64,000 nucleotides of DNA from Asterella californica (lineage: Eukaryota; Streptophyta; Marchantiopsida; Marchantiales; Aytoniaceae), in NCBI GenBank assembly GCA_036924285.1, contig JAYKYS010000009.1, positions 9,734,001 through 9,798,000 of the forward strand. Direction: 5' to 3'. Below the pieces are notes generated by a model. That model was given only the letters and a program-made list of their open reading frames with translations, ran no database searches and was not told the origin of the DNA. The first letter of the stretch is position 1; every line of letters starts with the position of its first letter. Positions 11,073 through 21,881 of the stretch are shown here, piece after piece. The position numbers were made by a program, and so were the translations under genes.

Positions 11073-14000
11073 ACATTCCTGCCCCACGGCCCACCAGGCC
11101 CCAGGCCCCAGCCGCCACTGCCCTTTCCGGTGACGGATATACGGAACGCCTTGCTGGGGAGCTACCACAAAGTGGTTGAAACGGGTTAGATTTCCGGCAG
11201 AAAAATACAATCAGTGCGTGTCAAAGGACGTCCGTTTAGGCATATGGCATGGACCTGTAGAACAGTGAACGGGAGTTAAGTGAGCGGGTACCTATTGAGG
11301 TACCCTGTTCTCTTTGTCCGGATTTTTTAGCTCTTCTCGTTGTTCCCGTTCTCAGTCGAACATTCAATGTCTCTGGCGCGAAGTCTCTTCATTTGAATAG
11401 CTTTGGACGTATAAACGAAAAAGATGGAAAAATACGATATGCTTCGACACTTCGTGTCAAAGTAACCTAAACCCGTTACTCGTCTATCCGAGTTCTGCTA
11501 AAGCTTTCAGCTCTTTCCGTAAATAATAAACGATAAGGTTATCCGGACTCGAAGTCTAATCCGCTTTCAGAATTACGGGCAATGCTTTGACACGCCCTTT
11601 ACACAATTGTCCTTTACGTAAGAAACGATCGATCTTTTTCCCGTTTTCTAACTAGTACTCAGTGGGGGCGGAGTGGGGTGAGACTGTCGACCGACGATTG
11701 ATACTGTGTGAAGTTCTTAGCTCCAGGAGGAATGGGATGGATGAGTGAACTGTTTGCGTGCTTCCTTGCCTTGCAGTATCTCCAGAGTCCAGAGTCCAAA
11801 GCCTGTTTGCCTTTTCACCGTTCCTTCTATCTATCTATCCGATGCCTTTTGTCAGAGCTTCTCTCTTTTCTCTCTCTTTTTCTGTGTCCGTCTGTGCACC
11901 ACTACATAACTAGTACATGTTCTCATCATGCCTTTCAGCTACCATGGCAGGCTAGAGATACCATGGCAGGCTAGAGAGCAGGGCACACAGGGCACTGAAC
12001 TGAAGTACGGGTAGTGGGCAATGTGGAGCTGCCTAATGCACAACAACCTCACAATCGCAATTTGCAGCGTGAGGTTTCTCTCGTTCCCTCTATCTCTCCT
12101 GAGTCCTGGGCAAGGAAGTCCGAAGAAAAGCAATATCATAGAGGATTTGTACAGCTTTGACTGACATCAACGATGACGTGAATTCAACTACCTTTCCAGA
12201 GGCAATAAATGCTTTGAAATTTCTTCTGGAGAGACGAGGCTGACCGGACGAGAGAGAAGCTCAGAGAACTTGTTCTTCTCCTTTTTGCTTTTCGACTTGC
12301 GGTTTCCTCGTTGACGAGACCGACTGTCAGTCATGTCACAGGCAGACGACGTAGTACAGTTTGTCACGTACAGTAGGGAATTAAATATTTGTTGAAGATA
12401 AATGGTTAAAATGTAGATTGTTTTGCAGATAAATGTTGTATCTGTTTTGTCTAGATCTGTGGTCCCCTCTTTGTGCTTGCTTCATATTGGTCAGTTGATC
12501 CGGATCAGACAGGACCACTTTACCTCTGGAAAGTAATTATCATTCTGCTACTTGAGTTTTAATAATCTTGCTTATTATATTGCATTAATATTAGCTTAGT
12601 TAAAACGCTGCTCAGTTTGTGGCTCAAACGACTAGTACTGTACTGTCAAGTGTCACCGCAGTATAGTTTCGATATTAATTGGCTGTTATTCGCAACAAGA
12701 TATCTGCAAATGACAGTCTTACTAGTGCACGTAGAGATTATATACCATCCATAAATTGCGTTGTTTGTTCAGTGTTATCGAATGTCACGCTTGAGAATAT
12801 CGCATCTAAACTTTACACTTGAGTGATCCATGACTCTAACTTACTCTGAGAATATAGGAATGACATGATAGAACATTCTTTGTTAAGGGTTCGCGATTCT
12901 ACTCTGAGTTAAATATCTATTCATGAAGTTAAATGACAATACGGTATGTGCAATGAATCGGTTCAGACAAAGTTGAGCAAGATTAGAACGCAGGATTAGA
13001 ACGTTATAACTAAAAGTTGAATCATGATACACACAACATTATTGAACATCATCCATTAAATTCTGCAAAACTTATCGTGATTTCAACGGAATTAGAAAAG
13101 GACAAAGTAGAGAGAAACTTTTTGTTATCTGCATTGTTTAGTATAAAAATCTCTAGTATCTGGTGAATCATTCCACCTTTGAAAGTTTGCTTGCTTCTTG
13201 AGCGAAGAACAGTATTTATTGCATCAAATACAGAGTTGCGAATATGTGCAATTTCCATCACCAAGCAAAACCAGCGCCAGAGAAACTTATTTTCGAGGAA
13301 CTATGTGACGAGTACGAAATATCTTCAGGAGAACTCCAGTGCTTTACCTCAAAACCTTATCATGGTTATCTAGTCAAATGCTTGCAGTCCAAGCATATGC
13401 ATAACCTCACAGTAACATTGAAAGCATGCGCAATGACTTGTTTTCGCCGTTACCAAGTTCTTAGAAAGCCTCAGAAAAGTCCCTGGCCATCATCCCTCAA
13501 GCCTTAAAGTCAGTTGGGAGGGAGATAAAGAGCTCGTGATTCTGGGAGTTTATATTGCAGATAACTTGATACGTTGCAGCTAAGACGAAGTTCAAGAGCA
13601 TCCACCGCATGAAGATGTGCTTTTAAATTACAGGACTGGCGGGGTTCTTCACTGAGAGAGGTGGGGTTGAGATGGACAAGTCAAGTCTAATATGTGATCA
13701 ACTTCTCCTGTACCAGCTCCCGTAGTACTCAAGCCTCAACTCAAATGGTGGGGGATTTGGAATGGTTGAATTGCCCTCTAGTACGACACTGAGTTGAAGA
13801 AGCAAGGAAACGATGTTTTCTGAGAGTACACTGTAAAGCCTCACATCTCATGTTTTCTTATGAAGAAACCTGATAACTATGAGAGCATATATCTTATCTT
13901 CAGTCACTTGCCTCTTTTGTAGCTCGGCTTTTCTGATCTTACCTGTTTTCGCGTTAGTTGGGGCTGCGCTATGAAAACGCTAGCTGGGTTTTTCAACGTG

Positions 14001-15513
14001 GCTGCATTCCAGATCAGAGTACATCGTTCAGCTCATCTCAAGGGCATGATTAGGGCTATGAAAACGCAAGCTGCGTATTGCAACTACCCCGCCTACTCTA
14101 GCCTTGGAATCAATCGTTCTTATTATTTGCTTCATCTTTGCAGCATGTGTCGCTTGCCAACTCGGACCGAGCACTACCCGCAAGCTTCAAACTGACAGCT
14201 TCTCTTTCCTCTTTCTCTCTCTCTCTCGTTGGGAATCTGCCTCCTGTCGCTTTCGACTGACTGGCTAGGCGGAATAGGGTGGTTGGTTGTGACGCGAGGA
14301 AACCAAACTCTACTCCGGAAGTCTATGCTTCTTGTCTCGTCTCTCGTCATTACAGGAGGCGAACCATACGACCGCAGTACCTATCTGCAATCCCTTCCCT
14401 TCCTCTCTCGTTCAAACTGACGAGTGGCTGATTCAGAAGTATGTACACAGCGTCCTGTACCTGGATTTATCCAGTTTGTGCGAGCTTAAATGTTTGACAC
14501 GGTTTTGTACGTGGTGAGCGCGCGCACGGATGGATATCGATGGATGCTTGTGCAGGTGTCGTCTGGATACGTTCTGAACCGACAGAACGAACGGGGATGA
14601 TGTGATGAACACAGCCATCATTGCCCCAAGCAAGCGCGAGCTCTCTAGCTACCTACAGAAGTAGCGCAAGTGATGGATGCAAGGCATCATCATCCAAGTT
14701 ACAGGACAAGAGCAGCCCAAGGCTGTGATTATCTGATCGTGAGAAGATTCAGAAGTTTGTAGCGTCAGCGTATGTTGGGCTGATAAGAATACTGTGAGTG
14801 AAGAATAATCGTGAGGTGTGACCGACGAGGAATTATGGTCCAAAATGGTAACAGAATCCATGGAGGAAAGACTATTATTTAGTCAGCCCTGTCCCTCATC
14901 GGTGTGATGAATGTGAGCAATGCGGACTAGATATCGTACTTCTCGTCCGAGACAGGGACCGACAAACAATATATATCCACATACATGGAAGAGCTGTCAT
15001 GTACACGAGCACTAACTAAAACGAACGAGGGCTCGAACGGTACCAAGATATCTGTTCAGTGTATCAGTGGCTCCAGGCATCTGATCATTAGTAGCACATC
15101 TGACTGAAGAGGTCGTAGAGCACGGCTAAGGTTATTGAATGAGAGAGAGGAAGAGAGAGGTATGGTGTACATCCAGACTGAAGTCGTTGCGGTAGGAGTG
15201 GGAGAAACATCATACTCAGGGTAGGATGTACTGTTCCTGCTGCTGTGCAATGGCATGAATTCATTCATCCACCTTCTGTCTCTCTTCCAGCACTTGTCTA
15301 GATCCTCTGACTCAGCGTCTCCTCGACTGCGTCACCGACAGCATGTTGATGTCAGCTCGGCTTCTCTTCCCCTTCTTCTTCTTGATCGGTACAACTGCGA
15401 GGCCTGTCCAGAAGCACAAAATTTATTCTTCTGAATGCAGTCTGCTCTGAGACTCACACACGTATGGAGCTGCCTACTTAACGATTTCAACCCAAGTTTC
15501 TCAGGCTCTCTGC
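11073..15513. other. No recognisable gene
   Basis: Mixed-composition DNA with pyrimidine-rich stretches (11820-11890, 14205-14230) and a short hairpin at about 11287-11307 (gggtacc...ggtaccc). A plus-strand frame near 13244-13507 encodes 87 residues with no family signature. A phrase around 'gctatgaaaacgc' recurs at about 13970 and 14056. No splice-supported gene could be built. Confidence 0.35.
11940..11977 (+). repeat. Exact 19-bp tandem duplication
   Basis: The unit taccatggcaggctagaga occurs twice back to back. It lies in otherwise unremarkable DNA and probably reflects a small local duplication or the footprint of an excised element. Confidence 0.9.
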
Positions 15514-15738
15514 CAGGGCTCGGGGCTAACCGGCATTCTTTGTATTTTCAACCGGTTGGAATTCTGAAAAGTCGGGTTGAAATGAGTCCCAGCCGGATAT
15601 TTTGTAGGTAAAATTTTACAAAACGACAAGTTAGTCGTTAAGGAAACCGGGAAGATTAATAAATTACTGAAAAAAACCGGTTTCATTTATTACCGTCGGA
15701 TAATTTCCGGTTACCGAAATTTTTTACCCCGAGCGCTG
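15514..15738. mobile_element. Short hAT-like non-autonomous element
   Basis: The left end CAGGGCTCGGGG and right end CCCCGAGCGCTG are inverted repeats with the CAG(G/C)G terminus typical of hAT elements. Internal blocks with 'aaccgg' on both sides extend the symmetry. It is 225 bp and non-coding. The expected 8-bp target duplication is not evident: the left flank is ctctctgc, while the right flank starts atatgcag, although gtctctgc occurs 11 bases further on. Confidence 0.5.
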
Positions 15739-16040
15739 ATATGCAGAGAGTCTCTGCATATCAACCCAGCTCCGTATATTACAACACATAGAGCAGATAG
15801 TACTGATGCGCTCCCTCCCTCGGCAGTGGAATCGTGCATGCAGAATGATTACTAACCAACATGGCAGATGGAGCGCTCATTCCATACCTACTGTGGAATT
15901 CCATCAGAATCTCCATCCCACTAAATTGTGCGAGCGCTGGCTCCAGTCGGGGCCAAGTCGTTCAAGTCGAGTTTTCTAGTTGCCGGCCTCGTACATACTC
16001 TGTATGCATATTTTCATGCACTCCCGTTCTGTCCTTTTAA

Positions 16041-16951
16041 ACCACAAGTACCGCTAATCCTTTTTAACCTTTGCTAAGTAAGTTCTGCACGGGCGGGGGC
16101 CCTGAGAGATTTGCGCAACGCAATCACCATCGCAGTACAATCTCAAACACTGTGATCTTGGTAGCAAAATGAGCAGAAAAGAAAGAGCTTCAAAATGAGC
16201 CCATGATGAGCTCAGGAGGACTACGGACTGCTTCAAAATTATCAAGTGAATCCAAGGTCACTGAGAATCACAGAAATAGAATATTCTGACTTTTGAATTT
16301 TGAAATATTCTACTACTCAGCATATTTTGTTATAATCACTTACCCTCGCGTTACCATGAACCAGCAGCTCTTTTGAGACAAGGAGCTCCACAGGGACCTT
16401 GGCCTCCCGCACTCTGACTGAAAGAAGAAAAACAACTACAGTGAAAAAAGACCTCCATGTGGGAAGTGAAGCCTTTTATACCCCTCGTAGTGGTATAAAA
16501 GACTTGACTTCGCACGTGGCGGGTCATTTTTCACTGTAGCTCTCAGTCAGAGTGCGGGAGGCCAAGGCCCTAGTTGAGCTCCCTGTCTCAAAACAGCTCA
16601 TTGGGTCATGATAACGCGAGGGTAAGTGATTATAACAAAATATGCTGGGTAGTAGAACATTTCAAAATTCAAAATTCTGAATATTTTATTTTTGTGGTTT
16701 TCAGTGATCCGAGATTCACTTGATAATTTTGAAGTCGTCTGTATTCCTCCTGAACTCATCATGGGTTCATTTTGAAGCTCTTTCTCTTCTGCTCATTTCG
16801 CTACCAAGATCACCAAGTTTCATCAAGTACTGCGATGGTAACTGCGTTACGCAAATGTCTCGGAGGCCCCCGCCCGTGCTGAACTTACTTAGCAAAAATT
16901 AAAAGTGACTAGCGGTGGGGATCCCACCGCTAATATAGCGGTACTTGTGGT
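16041..16951. mobile_element. 911-bp foldback element with TTAA flanks
   Basis: The whole element is a near-palindrome. The left end ACCACAAGTACCGC matches the right end in inverted orientation, and similarity continues inward on both arms to a central hairpin around 16437-16545 (ctacagtg... / ...cactgtag). It is flanked directly by TTAA at 16037-16040 and 16952-16955. The two arms each contain a ~60-codon open frame giving similar peptides, which is a by-product of the inverted symmetry. TTAA suggests piggyBac-type mobilisation; TTA/TAA would suggest PIF/Harbinger. No transposase is present. Confidence 0.75.
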
Positions 16952-17205
16952 TTAATTTCGCACCATGTCAATGAGCACAGATTATCAAGTAACTTGTCTT
17001 GAAAGTTGCAACTTTTGACCTTCGACCGTTGCGTTTGTTGCAAAGTAGTGTCATATCTCTTGACAAAAAATCATAATGATTAGAAACTCCCCTCCTGCCG
17101 TCAGTGAGAGAGGACAGATCTCATTGACTTGGACATGAAGAGTCACGTCTGGGAGTCGGTAGACTCCGTACTTGCAACAACCTGGATATTTACGGTAGAT
17201 CAGTA

Positions 17206-18102
17206 TGTAACGTTCGACCGCAGATCACGGAATCGAGCTGTCCGTCTCTAGCCAATGAATCACCGAACGTGAACCTCCCTGAAGACCTTTGTACTATATT
17301 TGTGTCTCCAGATCCAGTTCGTTAAACTTTCCGCTAATAAACACCAAGGATTGGATAACCGTCGGACGGATTTGGAATAACTAACTAATCTTTGGCAGGC
17401 CTCTGCTACTAATCTCAAGTTTCAGAACACCGTGGAGACTATTCCAGGCTTGGGTTTGGTAAAATTTGGGCAGCGCTTCCGCTACTGGTGGTCAAGTCGG
17501 AATGCAATAAACCCTGAAGAGCCACAGCCAAGACTAGGAAGCCTAGTGGATGCTAAGAAGTAGGAAGGTACACAGAAATAGAGTCAACTCCACACCAGAC
17601 GCTTCAATCCAACTTTGGCACTCAATCCAAGCTTGCTTATCATATAACAAAGAAAATCACGGGCTCATATACATTACACAGCGTTTTCTTGCTGACAGGG
17701 TCTCGGAAGAAATGCTCAGGTCGGCAATCCTTCCTGCTACTGGAATTCTCTGATGAGAATTCAACTTCGAAACTCCAATCTCTCCTGAAAACTTATCTTC
17801 AACTTGCATATGTTGATCTCTCACTCAATAACCAAATCATCAAAGTAATTGACTGATAAACTCTCTATCACTCAGGTAACATAGTCTCTGCCCTCACGCT
17901 CTGCAGATACAGTCGTTTGCTACGTTTAGGGTTCTCTGCAAGCACGATCTCTGTAAAGTAAAGTGTAAAACCAAAAAGTCTCTGGTCCTGCTCTCTGGTC
18001 CCGCTCGTACAGTGAAAAAGTGAAAAAGCCCCGGTTCTAGGGTTCGCGAACCCATTTAATCCTTCTCCTTGAGCCTTCGCCGTTTCTTTGTAGCCGCCAC
18101 GT
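17206..18102 (-). repeat. 3' LTR of element C, interrupted by A2
   Basis: On the minus strand it ends CGTTACA (the plus-strand start is TGTAACG). It is nearly identical to 37846-38742 throughout. The last three bases of the complete LTR (GCA at 38743-38745) are missing here because A2 begins at 18103, after ACGT at 18099-18102. Confidence 0.85.
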
Positions 18103-19385
18103 TGTCGGAGTGTAATCCGTCTACCTAGGAAAGCGCCGGGATTCTGGCTGTGGTTGTTCACTCAAGAGGTTGGCTTTCAGGTTACAACAGGGGCTATAAA
18201 CACTCACACAGATGTGTAAGATCTAGTAATATACCCAGAAGGCGAAATTCAGGTCTAGCTGGCAGTAATAGGATCCGGCGGTGAACTTTGACACTCACGG
18301 AGAGGAAAACTATGAAGGTTTAGACCTCTAAACTTCCCCTACATGCAAATGAGGTACTACTGAACTCACAGACGAAATTTCAGCTTGAGATCAAATTCTG
18401 ACACGGAGATATGAACGGAAAAGTTCTGAGCAAGAAAACTACGGCAATTTCTGGTACCCTGATGGCTATTTCAACCTATAACAGGAGTTTGGCTCGATCA
18501 ATTTCGAAGTTTCTTACAGGATTTGCAGTTCACAGCTTGCTGAACACTCCTGTGAAGTTGGGACTCCTGATTGTTTGTAGAACTCCAGATCTCCTTCCCT
18601 GAAGTCGCTGCTCTAGATTAAGAGCTTTTCAGACCCCCTCGGCTTCAGCGGCCGCCCTGAATTACTCAGTCACTCAATCGATATGAAACTTTTTGTGAAA
18701 TCGTAGCCCTGCTAGCAGAGAACACAACCTCGAAGTTTTGAAGCAATTTCCTCAAATCTGCTGCGAGTGACACTGAAAACCCTAAATCCAACAAAAGTGA
18801 TTCAATTCTAGCACAATTCGAACTTCAATTGCTCATAACTCTGTCTTTATTGACTCAAATCGATCGAAATTTTCACTGGAGGTGCTTGGCATGACGAGCT
18901 CTCTCTCCCTGTGCTCTCAGATTTCGAAGATCCCTCACCAAATGCTCGAACTCCACTCTAGAGCTCTGTTTCTAAATTTAGAGTTTAACAAAAGACAAAA
19001 ATAGACCAATGGGAGTTCATAGCTCCACTTGGTTGTCCTTTAGTACCCTAAACCACGTGGCAACTTGGTTTTACTCATAGGCTACCACGTCAAGCTCCCT
19101 AGAGTGCCAGCGTAAAACTTAAACTACCTAAAACGACACGCAGCCCCGAAAAATAACTTAAATCAGCTAGAAAGCGTGCATGAGCGACACGCAAATACAA
19201 CCCATGAGCTTAAGCCCTATCAACATGGTAATCAACCTACTAAGACTCAAAATAGTGTTAACACCATATGCAAAGGTGTCAAACATATACATAAACGGCT
19301 AGAAGTAATATAAGCTAACTTCTAGAACTACTAAAGTCAAGCGTCGGAGTAGAAGTTAAGCATGTAGCCGCCAAGTAGCGCGACA
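18103..19385 (-). repeat. 3' LTR of A2 (1283 bp)
   Basis: It starts TGTCGCG at 19385 (minus strand) and ends CTCCGACA at 18103. It is about 90 bp shorter than the A1 LTR, mainly because it lacks a roughly 100-bp segment found in A1's U3 at about 20588-20690. In that region A2 instead resembles the B LTR. Confidence 0.85.
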
Positions 19386-19431
19386 TCCACCCCCTCTGAA
19401 CCTGCACATCCTCCGGTATGTGCCATCCAGA

Positions 19432-20432
19432 TCAAGACTCTTCAGCTTCGGCATCAAACTCATCTTCAACATGCATTGAGTCTTCAGCTTCGTCCTCTGT
19501 AAACTCTGCAACGTTCTGGTCCTCCCCTCTCCTCCTAAAGAGCTTGATTCTCTTTCCTGCGACTTGAGCACTACACCATCTAACTCTCTCAAAGAGTATG
19601 TGACATTATCATAAACTTCTAACACCACATAAGGTCCAAACCATCTCTTGGAGAACTTCCTGATAGTGCTATGCTGATTACCAAGACTACTATCATAGAC
19701 TAACACCCAATCACCTTCTTTAACTGGTTTGGGTCGTAATCTATGCGTTCTATCAAATCTTTCTTTGTTTCTCTCTCTAGCAATCTTTAATCTTTCGACA
19801 GCTTTGGCAACATCCCAAGTCTTCGTTCTAACTGCTGGATCCTTAATGCAAGAAGATCCTCCGTACTTCTACCATCTTCCCATGGCAAAACATTCCAAGT
19901 AGGCACAACCTCCTCAATCGGCATCACAGGTTTCTGTCCTAGTATCAATTCTGCTGGCATGTAACCTATAACGGTACTATGAGTTGTACGGTCTGCCCAT
20001 AAAGCAAACGGTAGCAGTCTAGGCCATTCACAGATCTTACCCTTGCAAGCTTTTACCAAAGCTTTGATGATTGGCGGATGACCTCTTTCGCTCTTGCCAT
20101 TCCCTTCAGGATTGTAACCAGTGGTTAACGCCAACTTGATTCCCAATCGCTTGAAGAACTCAACTGCTTCTTGTGAATCCAGCTCGCCCCTATCTGCAGT
20201 GATCTTTCCCACACACCCATACTTACAAATAACATCTACAAGTAGAAAGCGGCAGACACTAGCAGTAGTCTTCGTCCTCAGGGCACGACATTCGACTTGG
20301 TTAGATAGATCTTCTCTAGCCAAGACTAGATACCTCATTTGTCCAAGTCCAAATGGCATAGTTACCAGATCGACTACCCATTTGTAATGAATGGCTAAAG
20401 GATAAGTAGGATGCAATCCATCACGATGACGT
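19432..20432 (-). pseudogene. A2 pol, C-terminal part (integrase core onward)
   Basis: This continues the integrase reading from the zinc finger at 29138, picking up at the residues after the A1 insertion. The D,D35E catalytic core is readable (20400-20040). A 1-bp deletion near 19815 shifts the frame before the C-terminal domain, and a 7-bp deletion near 19565 shifts it again. A GPY/F-type segment ('RWFGPYVVLEVYDN') is still visible. Compared with A1 the protein sequence is otherwise nearly the same, so decay is recent. Confidence 0.85.
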
Positions 20433-21805
20433 TGTCGCGCTACTTGGCGGCTACATGTTATATTTCTACTCCGACGCTTGAGTTTAGTAGTTCTAGAAGT
20501 TAGCTTATATTACTTCTAGTCCTTTATGTATATGTTTGACACCTTTGCATACGGTGTTAACACTATTTTGAGTCCTAGTAGGCTGATAGTATGTTAGTTA
20601 TCTTGTTCAAGCATTTGTGCGCTTGTGCAAGTGACTTCTTACTTGTCTATGACGTTCAATGTACATAACTTAGGGTTTCCATGCTGATAGGGGTTTGAGC
20701 TCATGGGTTGTACTTACTTGTCGCCCATGCACGCTTTCTAGCTAATTTAAGTTATTTTTCAGGGCTATGTGTCATTTTAGGTAGTTTAAGTTTTACGCTG
20801 GCACTCTAGGGGGCTTGACGTGGTAGCCTATGAGTGTAGAAAAGTTACCAGGTAGTTTAAGGCACAAAAGGACAGTCAAGTGGAGCTATGAACTCCCATT
20901 GGTCCATTTTTGTCTTTTGTGAAACTCTAAGTTTAGAAACAGAGCTCTAGAGGAGAGTTCGAACACTTGGTGAGGGATCTTCGAAATCTGAGAGCACAGG
21001 AAGAGAGAGCTCGTTGTGCCAAGCACTGTCAGTGAAATTTTTGTTCGATTTGGATCAATAAACAAGGAGTTATGCCCAATTGAAGTTCGGATTGTGCCAA
21101 AACTGCGTCACTTTTGTTGATTTTGGGGTTTTCGGTGCCAATTGCAGCAGAATTGAGGAAATCACTTCAAAACTTCGTGGTTGCGTTCACTGTCAGGAGG
21201 GCTACGACTGTCCAAAAAGTTTCGTATCATTTGAGTAATTGAGTAATTCAGGGTGGCCGCTGAAGCAGAGGGGGTCTGAAAAGCTCTTAATCTAGAGCAG
21301 CGACTTTAGAGAAGGAGATCTGGAGTTCTACAAACATTCAGGAGTCCCAACTTCACAGGGATGTTCAGCATCCTGTAGACTTCAAATACTGTGAGAAGAT
21401 TTGAAATTCATCGAGCCAATTCTCTGTTCTATGTCTGAATAGCTGTCTAGGTACCAGAAATTGCCATAATTCTCTTATTCAGAACTTTTCTGTTCATATC
21501 TCCGTGTCAGAATTTGATCTCAGGTTGAAACTTCGTCTGTGAGTTCAGTAGTACCTCATTTGCATGTAGGGGAAGTTTAGAGGTCTAAACCTTCATAGTT
21601 TTCCTCTCTTTGAGTGTCAAAGTTCACCGCTTAAGCCTATTACTACCAGTGAGACCTAAATTTCGCTTTTTGAGCATATCAGAGGATCCTACACTCCTGT
21701 GTGAGTGTTTATAGCTCCTGTTGTGACCTGAAAGCCAACCTCTTGAGTAAACAACCACAGCCAGAAGCCCGGCGCTTTCCTAGGTAGACGGATCACACTC
21801 CGACA
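20433..21805 (+). repeat. 5' LTR of A1
   Basis: It runs from TGTCGCG to CTCCGACA and is collinear with 27765-29137 at a constant offset of 7332. Transcription would start inside it, but I cannot place U3/R/U5 with confidence. A segment of about 100 bp at 20588-20690 is absent from A2's LTR. Confidence 0.93.
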
Positions 21806-21816
21806 TACTCTCTTTT

Positions 21817-21834
21817 TGGTGAACTCGACGTGAA
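21817..21834 (+). promoter_or_regulatory. Candidate primer-binding site of A1
   Basis: The first TGG after the LTR starts TGGTGAACTCGACGTGAA, eleven bases past the LTR end. It would pair with a tRNA 3' end ending in CACCA. I cannot name the tRNA, and the spacing is longer than usual. The same sequence is conserved in A2 at about 34020-34037. Confidence 0.35.
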
Positions 21835-21881
21835 ACACCTAGGGTGGGAGTTTTCTTGAGAGTGTTACAGGATCAGATATC

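Noticed and set aside
15506..15757. 8-bp target duplication (ctctctgc / gtctctgc) for the hAT-like element
   Set aside because: The right copy starts 11 bases beyond the inverted-repeat end and differs by one base; it also forms part of a separate local palindrome.
16054..16902. Two similar ~60-residue peptides on opposite strands as a gene pair
   Set aside because: They are the two arms of the foldback element; similarity follows from the inverted repeat.
18099..18102. ACGT at 18099-18102 as a target duplication of element C
   Set aside because: The same bases are part of C's LTR terminus in the complete copy at 38739-38742; here they serve as the A2 target site.
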